From an uncultured Marmoricola sp. (GTDB taxonomy: Bacteria > Actinomycetota > Actinomycetes > Propionibacteriales > Nocardioidaceae): a DNA stretch of 6,905 bases. The translations under genes were made by a program, and so were the position numbers. The stretch covers positions 1 to 6,905 of the forward strand of contig CALMMO010000386.1 of the NCBI GenBank assembly GCA_937868455.1, written 5' to 3'. The notes beneath the pieces were generated by a model that was given only the letters and a program-made list of their open reading frames with translations, was not told where the DNA came from and searched no databases. Below, in pieces: positions 1 through 5,421 of the stretch. How positions within the stretch are numbered: the stretch's first letter is position 1; each line of letters starts with the position of its first letter.

Positions 1-565
1 TGATGCGATTCGCGAAAATTCTCGAAAAAGCACCTCCAATCGCGCCCTCAATAGCAGGTATGGGGAGTTGGTCGGGCCACTTCCAATCCAGGCCACGCCC
101 TTCCACATCCATGGATGCGAACGTCCTACCGCCCCCATCGGTGACCATCAGGTCACCCAACGCGTTACGTGGGGCATAGCCTCCATCAACAGCGACCAGG
201 GTGGTGTCGATTTCAGCCCACACACCGGTCTCATCGACCGCGCGTACTGGCTCCGGGGCGGTATCGGTGGTCCATGAACCGTCCGGGTTCGCGATCACCA
301 GCGTGGTGGGGGAGGTCTCATCCAAAACCGCGACCGGCTCACCAGAGACCCGGGCCGTCACACCAGCTGAGACCCGATCCGGACGTGACTGATACCCCTC
401 GATGTCCTGCCCTGCAGGAGCCACCGACACCGACGCAGACGGATCCGCCACCGGAGACGGGTCCGCGGCAGACGCAGCCTCCCCAAACGACCACGACCCC
501 AACACCACAGCCAACGACAACCCACCAACAAACAGCCGGCTACGAATGGCGACCCCGAAATTCAC
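1..565 (-). CDS. N-terminal part of a large secreted protein (RHS/DNRLRE-like type), runs off left edge
   Basis: An uninterrupted leftward frame starts at GTG 563-565 and is still open at base 1, giving 188 visible residues. The N-terminus is a clear Sec signal peptide: basic residues R8 and R10, a hydrophobic core at about 11-27, and an ASA|AD cleavage site after residue 33. A Pro/Ser/Ala linker follows. The next stretch includes VAVLDETSPTTLVIANPDG, then a Trp-x-Glu-Ile-Asp-Thr-Thr-Leu segment, and later WPDQLPIPAIEG. This order resembles, from memory, the N-terminal region of large actinobacterial secreted proteins carrying DNRLRE or RHS/YD repeats and sometimes C-terminal toxin domains. 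The repeat and C-terminal parts lie outside the window, so activity cannot be stated. No good Shine-Dalgarno precedes the GTG; GTG is preferred because it immediately precedes the signal peptide. Codons are rich in G- and T-ending triplets (TTG, GTG, GGG, GTT), unlike radA and disA. It follows the DUF4913 gene after a 133-bp gap and may be cargo of the same element. Confidence 0.7.
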   Translation of the reverse strand, partial: MNFGVAIRSRLFVGGLSLAVVLGSWSFGEAASAADPSPVADPSASVSVAPAGQDIEGYQSRPDRVSAGVTARVSGEPVAVLDETSPTTLVIANPDGSWTTDTAPEPVRAVDETGVWAEIDTTLVAVDGGYAPRNALGDLMVTDGGGRTFASMDVEGRGLDWKWPDQLPIPAIEGAIGGAFSRIFANRI

Positions 566-698
566 AAATGGACATAACCACAGGCATGTCGCCCCTGGCA
601 AGGGTCGCCGACTTAGGCGGTGGCCCGCTGAGTTGTGTGCGGTGTCGTGTTGGCGGGCAAACTTTCTGCGTGATCTGCCTGGAGACGCGATTCGGGGG
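566..698. other. Intergenic gap between the DUF4913 gene and the secreted-protein gene
   Basis: This 133-bp stretch has no supportable gene. Reading leftward, TTGCCA lies near 598-603 with TTATGT about 18 bp downstream, which could be a weak promoter for the secreted-protein gene. The second base of that -10 is not consensus, so this is only a possibility. No convincing terminator hairpin was seen. Confidence 0.3.
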
Positions 699-1097
699 TT
701 AGGGGAACAGGCCGTGGGGTGGGGGGCTGAGCGGCAGGTTGGGTTGTGTTTGGTGTTGGGTGTCTGAGCAGGCCCGGAAGGGTCCTTCGGCGTTGCATAG
801 GGCGTTCATGGTGGGGTCGCAGTAGTCGCGCCACCATGCGGCGCGGCCGGTGGTGGGGTCTAGTCGCATGGCTTCCCAGGCGGTCCACAGTGCCTCTAGC
901 CGGGCGATTGCTTCGGCGTGTTCCCACCAGTAGGGGCACCAGCGGAATGTGGTGTGTTGGGCGGACACGGGTCGTGCGTAGTTGACGCTGAGGAACCCAT
1001 CCACGAAGTCGGCCACGGTGGCGTAGTAGTTCTTCACAGGCGCTTCCTCGAACTCACCCACGCCCACATCTTCTAGGAACTCGTCGATATCGCTCAT
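699..1097 (-). CDS. DUF4913 domain-containing protein, conjugative-element associated
   Basis: This 132-residue protein is assigned to the DUF4913 family by recognisable conserved spacing. An N-terminal acidic stretch is followed by YYATVADFVDGFLSVNY at about 18-34, then RWCPYWWEHAEAIARLEALW, AWEAMRLDP and, after a WWRDYCDP block, GPFRAC. The Trp-rich WWxH and ALWxAWE core is the family hallmark. The molecular function of DUF4913 is unknown; members are common in actinobacterial conjugative elements, plasmids and phages, frequently beside TraG/TraD-type genes, as here. The chosen start is ATG 1095-1097, because its A is the last base of the upstream gene's TGA stop (TGATG overlap), implying translational coupling. 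A TTG seven codons upstream is less likely. The C-terminus after GPFRAC is a short Pro/Gln-rich tail. The protein has no signal peptide or membrane segment, so it is presumably cytoplasmic. Confidence 0.75.
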   Translation of the reverse strand: MSDIDEFLEDVGVGEFEEAPVKNYYATVADFVDGFLSVNYARPVSAQHTTFRWCPYWWEHAEAIARLEALWTAWEAMRLDPTTGRAAWWRDYCDPTMNALCNAEGPFRACSDTQHQTQPNLPLSPPPHGLFP

Positions 1098-1405
1098 CAC
1101 ATTGGCTCCACAGTCCAATCAGACCCCAGTGGCACCGGCCGCTCCCCCACGTTCGGGGACGGGGCGGTTGCGGTTGACCGGGGGCCGTAGCGGTGCAGGG
1201 AGTTGGTGATCGTTTCGGCGTGGGGGCTGGTGTACCAGGGTTGTGGTTCGATCAGGGTGGCTGGTGTGCCGGAGGCGAACACGATGGCGCGGCCTTGGGG
1301 TAGCTCGCGTAAGTCTCCGATGGTCAAGATCACCCGCTCTTGCGCGGAGCGGTTGACACTTACGTGTCCGCGTTGGCCAGCACCACTGGTTCCTAACCTG
1401 AACAA
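1097..1405 (-). pseudogene. C-terminal remnant of a TraG/TraD-like conjugative coupling protein
   Basis: The frame encodes about 102 residues whose centre, VILTIGDLRELPQGRAIVFA followed by SGTPATLIEPQPW, looks like the extreme C-terminus of actinobacterial TraG/TraM-recognition-domain coupling proteins. In that family a terminal 'LT..DLR.LP.GRA.V..SG..P.L....PW' segment follows the ATPase domain. Full-length coupling proteins are several hundred residues with Walker motifs and N-terminal membrane helices; none of that is here. The frame is closed upstream by a stop at 1439-1441, and the only usable initiator near the top is a TTG at 1403-1405 without a clear ribosome binding site. I infer a 5' truncation that removed most of the gene. 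The end is intact and couples to the DUF4913 start through TGATG. A small stand-alone protein remains possible but is less likely. Confidence 0.55.
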
Positions 1406-1422
1406 AGGTTGCGCTTTGCAAC
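1395..1422. repeat. Cluster of three overlapping short inverted repeats at the element/backbone junction
   Basis: Three perfect 5-bp inverted repeats interlock in 28 bp: AACCT(6)AGGTT at 1395-1410, CAAAG(6)CTTTG at 1403-1418 and GTTGC(5)GCAAC at 1408-1422. They sit where the coupling-protein frame loses family similarity and just before the VOC gene. They could be an operator, a recombination site scar or chance; short arms keep confidence low. Confidence 0.4.
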
Positions 1423-1473
1423 TTGATAGACCCCGGTGTCATCCCCCGCAATCCCGGCAGTGAGAATGCGCAT

Positions 1474-2112
1474 ATGCGTTTGGATCACCTCTCGTTCGCA
1501 GCCGGTCCCGATGGGGCGGCCGCAACTGCCGCCCGACTTTCAGAGCAATTGGGCGAGGACTTCCGAGACGGAGGCGTTCACCCTCGCTTCGGCACCCGCA
1601 ACCGGATCCTCCCCCTCGCAGGCGGCGTCTACATCGAAGTGGTCGAAGTGCTCGATCACCCAGCCTCAGACAAGGCACCCTTTGGTCAGGCAGTACGTGC
1701 CCGCAGCGAGCAAGGCGGAGGCTGGCTTGGCTGGGTCGTTGCAGTTGATGACTTGGCGCCGTACGAAGAGCGGCTTGGCCGCGAAGCTGCCGTCGGCAAC
1801 CGACACCGTCCAGATGGCACCGAACTGCGCTGGCACCAACTAGGCGTTCGCGGTCTGCAAAGTGACCCCCAGTTGCCGTTCTTCATCAAGTGGGACATCG
1901 ACCCAAGTGATCACCCCAGCGCTGGAGCGAGCGGAAACATCTCCTTGCAGTCGATCGAGATCGCCGGAGATTCTCAACGCGTGAGCCAGTGGCTTGGCCA
2001 ACCGATCGAACACCCCCTCGACGACGTTGACGTCGCCTGGGTTGCGCCCAACGGCAGCCCCGGGATCAGCACCGTCAACTTCGCGACCACGCAGGGCCTA
2101 GTTCGGATTTGA
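1474..2112 (+). CDS. Glyoxalase-like VOC family protein
   Basis: This 212-residue protein belongs to the vicinal-oxygen-chelate superfamily (glyoxalase-like domain, probably the Glyoxalase_3 type). It opens with LDHLSFAAGPDG and continues with DGGVHPRFGTRNRILPLAGG, VYIEVVEVLDHPASDKAPFG and GGGWLGWVVAVDD. His5 and Glu55 (in YIEVVEV) sit where VOC proteins usually place metal ligands. The second half, after PQLPFFIKWDIDP, carries a further VOC-like strand pattern (SLQSIEIAGDSQRVSQWLG). VOC enzymes include lyases, dioxygenases and resistance proteins; the substrate here is unknown. The frame is open upstream to 1423, but ATG 1474-1476 is chosen because it directly begins the conserved LDHLSF strand; the upstream residues look like non-coding DNA. 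The ribosome binding site is weak (GTGAGAA). The stop overlaps the TTG start of the methyltransferase, so the two are probably made together. No signal peptide is present; it is cytoplasmic. Confidence 0.85.
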   Translation: MRLDHLSFAAGPDGAAATAARLSEQLGEDFRDGGVHPRFGTRNRILPLAGGVYIEVVEVLDHPASDKAPFGQAVRARSEQGGGWLGWVVAVDDLAPYEERLGREAAVGNRHRPDGTELRWHQLGVRGLQSDPQLPFFIKWDIDPSDHPSAGASGNISLQSIEIAGDSQRVSQWLGQPIEHPLDDVDVAWVAPNGSPGISTVNFATTQGLVRI

Positions 2113-2801
2113 GTTTCACTGTCGCCAAAGGCGGCATCAAATCGGCCAACATCTGGGATTACCCAGCGACGTACGAACTCGAAAACCACGCCTTCGATCC
2201 TGATCGCCTAGTCGAGGCCGCACTCTCAAGCTGGCACGGTCTAGACGTACTCGATATTGGCTGCGGCACTGGATTCCATCTACCCACCTGGGCAGCCGGG
2301 GCGCGTTCGGTGACTGGTGTCGAACCGCATTCGGGCCTATGCCAGATCGCGACTCGGCGAGTGCGGGCGTTGACCAACGCCAAAGTGATGCAGGGTTCAG
2401 CCACGGCCCTCCCTGTTCCCGATGCCAGCATCGACTGGATGCAGGCTCGCTGGGCCTACTTCTTCGGGCCCGGATGCGAGCCAGGTCTGCGCGAACTCGA
2501 CCGGGTGATGCGACGTGGCGCGATCGCCCACGTCATCGACAACGACGCCAGCGCCTCAACCTTTGGATCTTGGTTTCGCCGCGGCTATCCAAAGATTGAT
2601 CCCGATGCGGTTGAGCGGTTTTGGCTCAGCCGAGGCTGGCAGCGCACCGCGATCACGACCCGATGGGCCTTCGATACGCGAGCCGACTTCGAAGCTGTGG
2701 TTCGTATCGAGTTCGACCCGACGACGGCCAACTCGATCATTGGCTCCCATGAGGGCACCAGCGTTGATTACGCGATCAACGTGTGGACTAAGCGCTACTA
2801 G
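2109..2801 (+). CDS. Class I SAM-dependent methyltransferase
   Basis: This 230-residue protein has a complete Rossmann-type methyltransferase core. Motif I, VLDIGCGTGFH (47-57), binds S-adenosylmethionine; the acidic residue ending strand 2 is Glu72 in VTGVEPH; a later strand reads LPVPDASIDWMQARWAYFFG (101-120), followed by ELDRVMRRGAIAHVID. The fold matches the Methyltransf_11/25 group. An N-terminal SANIWDYPATYELEN block and a C-terminal EGTSVDYAINVW block recall a conserved actinobacterial subfamily of unknown substrate. The start is TTG 2109-2111, overlapping the VOC stop at 2110-2112 (TTGA). No alternative start exists before the conserved N-terminal block. Translation is therefore probably coupled to the VOC gene. 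The 3' end overlaps the 3' end of the convergent lacI-type gene by 14 bp. It has no signal peptide and is cytoplasmic. Whether it methylates a small molecule, RNA or protein cannot be told. Confidence 0.87.
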   Translation: MSFTVAKGGIKSANIWDYPATYELENHAFDPDRLVEAALSSWHGLDVLDIGCGTGFHLPTWAAGARSVTGVEPHSGLCQIATRRVRALTNAKVMQGSATALPVPDASIDWMQARWAYFFGPGCEPGLRELDRVMRRGAIAHVIDNDASASTFGSWFRRGYPKIDPDAVERFWLSRGWQRTAITTRWAFDTRADFEAVVRIEFDPTTANSIIGSHEGTSVDYAINVWTKRY

Positions 2802-3807
2802 AACGTCGTACGACGAGAGTCGGCGTGAGCACCAGTCCCGTGCGATCGCCACTGGGCTCATCAAGGATGTCGTGCAGCGCGGCCACCACCTCAACTGCAA
2901 CCTGCTCCAACGGTTGACGCACCGAACTCAGGCCCACAATTTGGGCAGCCGCGGAGTCATCAAAGCCCACCAACCCAGTGTCGGTGCCCGCGCTAAGGCC
3001 GCGCTCAGCTAGGGCTTGGAGCACGCCCAGAGCCATCGTGTCGCTGGCACAGACGAAGGCCGAGGCGCCGTTGTCGATTTGCTGGTGAGCCGCCAACCGC
3101 GCGGCGTCAGCGTTGTCGGTGATCCGTTCAGCTAACCCGTGCGTGGGCAGCCCGGCTTCATCCATGCGCCGCTGCCACCCCGAGCGTCGGTCTTCACCAA
3201 TTCGGCTCGAGGCCTCCCAGCCGAGCCATGAGATCGCCGTGTGACCTGCACCGATCAGGTGGTCGGTGGCCTGAGCAACACCGGCACCCCCATCAACATC
3301 GACCCAGGAATGTGAAGCCTCCGGGTCGTCCCAGGGCCTGCCGAACGCCACAAACGGTGCGCCTCGCTCTTGGAGCCAAGCCGCCTGTGGTGTGCCGGTG
3401 TAGGTGTCGGTAAGCACGAACGCATCAACCGCTGTGGAGCGAAGTAGGTCGTCGTACCCATCAAGTGGGTCGCCCGCCGCACCTGCGAACAACAGAATGT
3501 GGTGACCGGTGGCGCGCGTGGTCTGCACGAGAGTGTGCAAGAACCGATCCATCAACGCGTTTGCGGTGTGTTCTTGTGGGGGGTCGAAACGCAGCCCGAT
3601 CAGGTGGCTGCTGCCACTGCGCAACTGACGCGCGGCACGGTTAGGGGTGTAGCCGACGTTCGCAATCACGCCGAGCACCCGCTCAAGCGTGTCGGGGCGG
3701 AGAAGCTCGGGGTTGTTGATCGCGTTCGAGACAGTCTGGCGAGAGACGCCTGCGAGTTCGGCAACGCTGGCAAGGGTCGGAGGTACGCCGACGCTCTGGT
3801 CGTCCAT
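2788..3807 (-). CDS. LacI-family transcriptional regulator
   Basis: This 339-residue protein is the usual length for the LacI/GalR family. The N-terminal helix-turn-helix is TLASVAELAGVSRQTVSNAI (11-30). It is followed by GYTPNRAARQLRSG (52-65), which contains the hinge helix that inserts into the operator minor groove. The remainder is a periplasmic-binding-protein-like sensor domain, with VDAFVLTD (128-135), PFVAFGRP (151-158), WVDVDGGAGVAQATDHLIGAGH (168-189), FVCASDTMALGVLQAL (251-266) and VGFDDS (280-285). Such regulators usually bind a sugar or nucleoside and repress transport or catabolic genes. No sugar-utilisation gene is visible here, so the effector is unknown. The ATG at 3805-3807 has a strong AAGGAGGTG upstream. 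A LacI-type palindrome at 3820-3834 suggests autoregulation. It diverges from radA and its last codons overlap the methyltransferase end. Confidence 0.93.
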   Translation of the reverse strand: MDDQSVGVPPTLASVAELAGVSRQTVSNAINNPELLRPDTLERVLGVIANVGYTPNRAARQLRSGSSHLIGLRFDPPQEHTANALMDRFLHTLVQTTRATGHHILLFAGAAGDPLDGYDDLLRSTAVDAFVLTDTYTGTPQAAWLQERGAPFVAFGRPWDDPEASHSWVDVDGGAGVAQATDHLIGAGHTAISWLGWEASSRIGEDRRSGWQRRMDEAGLPTHGLAERITDNADAARLAAHQQIDNGASAFVCASDTMALGVLQALAERGLSAGTDTGLVGFDDSAAAQIVGLSSVRQPLEQVAVEVVAALHDILDEPSGDRTGLVLTPTLVVRRSSSA

Positions 3808-3813
3808 ATCTCA

Positions 3814-3822
3814 CACCTCCTT
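3814..3822 (-). promoter_or_regulatory. Strong Shine-Dalgarno site of the lacI-type gene
   Basis: On the leftward strand AAGGAGGTG lies six bases before the ATG of the regulator, an essentially perfect match to the anti-Shine-Dalgarno end of 16S rRNA. It fixes the start codon. Its upstream bases (3820-3822) are shared with the candidate operator. Confidence 0.85.
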
Positions 3823-3834
3823 GAACGTTCCAAG
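3820..3834. promoter_or_regulatory. Candidate LacI-family operator
   Basis: CTTGAACGTTCCAAG contains the perfect palindrome GAACGTTC with flanks CTT and CAAG. The central CG and the TTGAACG/CGTTCCA half-sites fit the general LacI-family operator form. It lies just upstream of the regulator's start and overlaps its ribosome binding site by three bases. This suggests autorepression; no binding data exist. A second short palindrome, TCTAGCTAGA, follows at 3835-3844. Confidence 0.4.
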
Positions 3835-3873
3835 TCTAGCTAGAAGCGGCCCTGTCGCGAGTCGGTCCACAAA

Positions 3874-3896
3874 CTGTCGGTGATTCGAACTATCGT
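3874..3896 (+). promoter_or_regulatory. radA promoter matching the RecA-independent (PafBC-type) DNA-damage motif
   Basis: CTGTCGGTG at 3874-3882, then exactly eight bases, then TATCGT at 3891-3896, matches the mycobacterial RecA-NDp promoter motif (tTGTCRgtg, N8, TAnnnT), which is recognised with the PafBC activator. The only departure is C for the weakly conserved first T. The -10 ends eight bases before the radA ATG. Confidence 0.75.
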
Positions 3897-3901
3897 TCGA
3901 A
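3884..3901. promoter_or_regulatory. LexA SOS box upstream of radA
   Basis: TTCGAAC-TATC-GTTCGAA is a perfect 7-bp inverted repeat with a 4-bp spacer. Its core TCGAACTATCGTTCGA exactly fits the mycobacterial LexA consensus TCGAAC(N4)GTTCGA. It covers the promoter spacer and -10 element, so LexA would block RNA polymerase. Confidence 0.85.
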
Positions 3902-3904
3902 CGC

Positions 3905-5323
3905 ATGAGCACCTCTAAGGCCCGACAGCGCGCATCCTTCACCTGCAGTGAGTGCGGGTGGGCGACAGCTAAGTGGGTCGGACGCTGCGGTGAATGCCAG
4001 GCCTGGGGCAGTGTCGCCGAGCAAGCCGCGGTCCCCCGATCGCGGGTGCAGGCCGGCCCCGTGACCGCTCCGGCGCGTCCGATCGGGCAAGTCCCGGCCG
4101 AGGAGTCGCAGGCCCGACCCAGCGGGGTTCCAGAGCTTGATCGAGTGCTCGGCGGCGGGCTCGTCCCAGGTGCGGCGATCTTGTTGGCTGGCGATCCCGG
4201 TGTGGGCAAGTCGACGCTCCTGCTCGAGGTTGCCGCCCGCACTGCACAGGCAAACCAGCGCACTCTCTACATCACCGGCGAGGAGTCCAGCGCCCAGGTC
4301 CGCATGCGAGCAGACCGCACCGACGCCGTGCGCGATGAGCTTTACCTGGCTGCAGAGACCGACCTTGGCGCCGTGCTTGGGCATGTGGAGGCGGTGCGGC
4401 CCAAACTCTTGGTGATCGACTCGATCCAAACCATTTCGGCTGCCGACATTGACGGGGTCCCGGGCGGGGTCTCCCAGGTCAAAGAGGTGGCCGCCGCCTT
4501 GATCCGCATGGCCAAGGTCCGCAACATCACGTTGGTTCTGGTGGGCCACGTGACCAAAGACGGCTCGATCGCCGGGCCGCGTGTGCTCGAGCACCTCGTC
4601 GATGTCGTCTTGGCTTTTGAGGGCGATCGCAACTCCCGCCTGCGCATGGTCAGGGCTGTGAAGAACCGGTTTGGTCCCATCGACGAAGTGGGGTGCTTTG
4701 ACCTCTCCTCCGATGGCATCGTGGCGATCACTGACCCGACCGGACTGTTCCTCGACCACCAACACGGCCAGATCCCAGGCACCTGCGTGTCGGTGACCAT
4801 GGAAGGCCGTCGACCGCTGCTTGCCGAGGTCCAGGCGCTGGTCACCCGCACCTCTGCTGAGCGTCCGCGTCGCACCACCGCCGGGGTCGACAATTCTCGG
4901 GTTGCCATGGTTTTGGCTGTGTTGCAACAGCACGCTCGCTTGCATACACACGCTCACGATGTGTTCGTGTCCACCGTCGGCGGGGCCAAGCTCAGCGGGC
5001 CTGCCAACGACACCGCGATCGCATTTGCCATCGCCTCGGCGCACATCGGTCGACCGCTGGGTCGCGAGATCGTTGCCATTGGCGAAATCGGGCTCTCAGG
5101 TGAGCTGCGCCGAGTGCGTGATTTGCCTCAACGACTCGCCGAAGCGGCCCGACTCGGCTTCAGGGCCGCAGTCGTTCCGGCAGATAGCGCCAGCACTGCG
5201 GGCAAGTCCAAAGTCATCGAGGGCATGCGCGTTCTGGAGGTTGGTCACATCACCGAGGCGCTGCAGCACGTGCGGTTGCTCGACCAGCAAAAACAACCTG
5301 TCACCGGGCCCTACGCGATCTAA
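3905..5323 (+). CDS. radA: DNA repair protein RadA (Sms)
   Basis: This 472-residue protein has the full RadA architecture. A four-cysteine zinc finger is formed by C14, C17, C28 and C31. The RecA-like ATPase follows, with Walker A GDPGVGKST (96-104) and Walker B LLVIDS (168-173). The RadA-specific KNRFG motif is at 253-257. A C-terminal Lon-protease-like domain spans about 330-460 (VSTVGGAKLSGPANDTAIAF, then IGEIGLSGELRRV). RadA is an ATP-driven helicase or translocase that processes branched recombination intermediates alongside RecA. In mycobacteria RadA also binds DisA and lowers its c-di-AMP synthesis. ATG 3905-3907 is chosen because the zinc finger starts shortly after it and the promoter -10 ends only eight bases upstream. 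No Shine-Dalgarno is present, so a leaderless mRNA is likely. LexA and PafBC-type sites imply damage induction. disA follows after 98 bp on the same strand. Confidence 0.97.
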   Translation: MSTSKARQRASFTCSECGWATAKWVGRCGECQAWGSVAEQAAVPRSRVQAGPVTAPARPIGQVPAEESQARPSGVPELDRVLGGGLVPGAAILLAGDPGVGKSTLLLEVAARTAQANQRTLYITGEESSAQVRMRADRTDAVRDELYLAAETDLGAVLGHVEAVRPKLLVIDSIQTISAADIDGVPGGVSQVKEVAAALIRMAKVRNITLVLVGHVTKDGSIAGPRVLEHLVDVVLAFEGDRNSRLRMVRAVKNRFGPIDEVGCFDLSSDGIVAITDPTGLFLDHQHGQIPGTCVSVTMEGRRPLLAEVQALVTRTSAERPRRTTAGVDNSRVAMVLAVLQQHARLHTHAHDVFVSTVGGAKLSGPANDTAIAFAIASAHIGRPLGREIVAIGEIGLSGELRRVRDLPQRLAEAARLGFRAAVVPADSASTAGKSKVIEGMRVLEVGHITEALQHVRLLDQQKQPVTGPYAI

Positions 5324-5421
5324 CCGTCACGGTGTCATAAAGATGCAGCGCAGATGCCTGTTGTGCACCTACACTGCGCCCGTAGGCGTTTCACCACACC
5401 TAGTCGGGGAAGGAAAGCTGC
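5324..5421 (+). promoter_or_regulatory. radA–disA intergenic region with possible disA promoter
   Basis: The 98-bp spacer holds a small ACCG-TCA-CGGT inverted repeat right at the radA stop (5323-5333), without a T-tract. A direct repeat AGATGC occurs at 5341-5346 and 5352-5357, and a -10-like TACACT at 5370-5375 lacks a good -35. A CGCC-CGTA-GGCG mini-hairpin follows near 5377-5388. disA may have its own promoter and also receive readthrough from radA. Confidence 0.3.

Larger units (their letters stand above)
1..1438 (-). mobile_element. Probable remnant of an integrative conjugative element or plasmid
   Basis: A truncated coupling-protein tail, a coupled DUF4913 gene and a large secreted-protein gene lie in the same direction. 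They end abruptly against an ordinary chromosomal gene pair. The TraG–DUF4913 pairing is typical of actinobacterial conjugative elements. No integrase, relaxase or attachment site is visible; the left part lies outside the window, so the extent and type are inferred. Confidence 0.4.

Noticed and set aside
169..702. Rightward open frame of 177 codons with Pro/Thr-rich translation
   Set aside because: It lies opposite the signal-peptide-bearing leftward gene and reads as the low-complexity shadow of its linker; no recognisable domain.
613..939. Leftward open frame of 108 codons
   Set aside because: It overlaps the DUF4913 gene in another frame, and its translation is Arg/Pro/His-rich shadow sequence.
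1469..1478. CGCATATGCG palindrome across the VOC start codon
   Set aside because: It is only 10 bp, with no second copy or known site type; likely chance.
3852..3860. Second TGTC-type damage-promoter half-site (CTGTCGCGA)
   Set aside because: It lacks the GTG end and has no TAnnnT at the required 8-bp distance.
3890..5044. Leftward open frame of 384 codons antisense to radA
   Set aside because: It is a GC-driven shadow of a fully supported radA; no family resemblance and no ribosome binding site.
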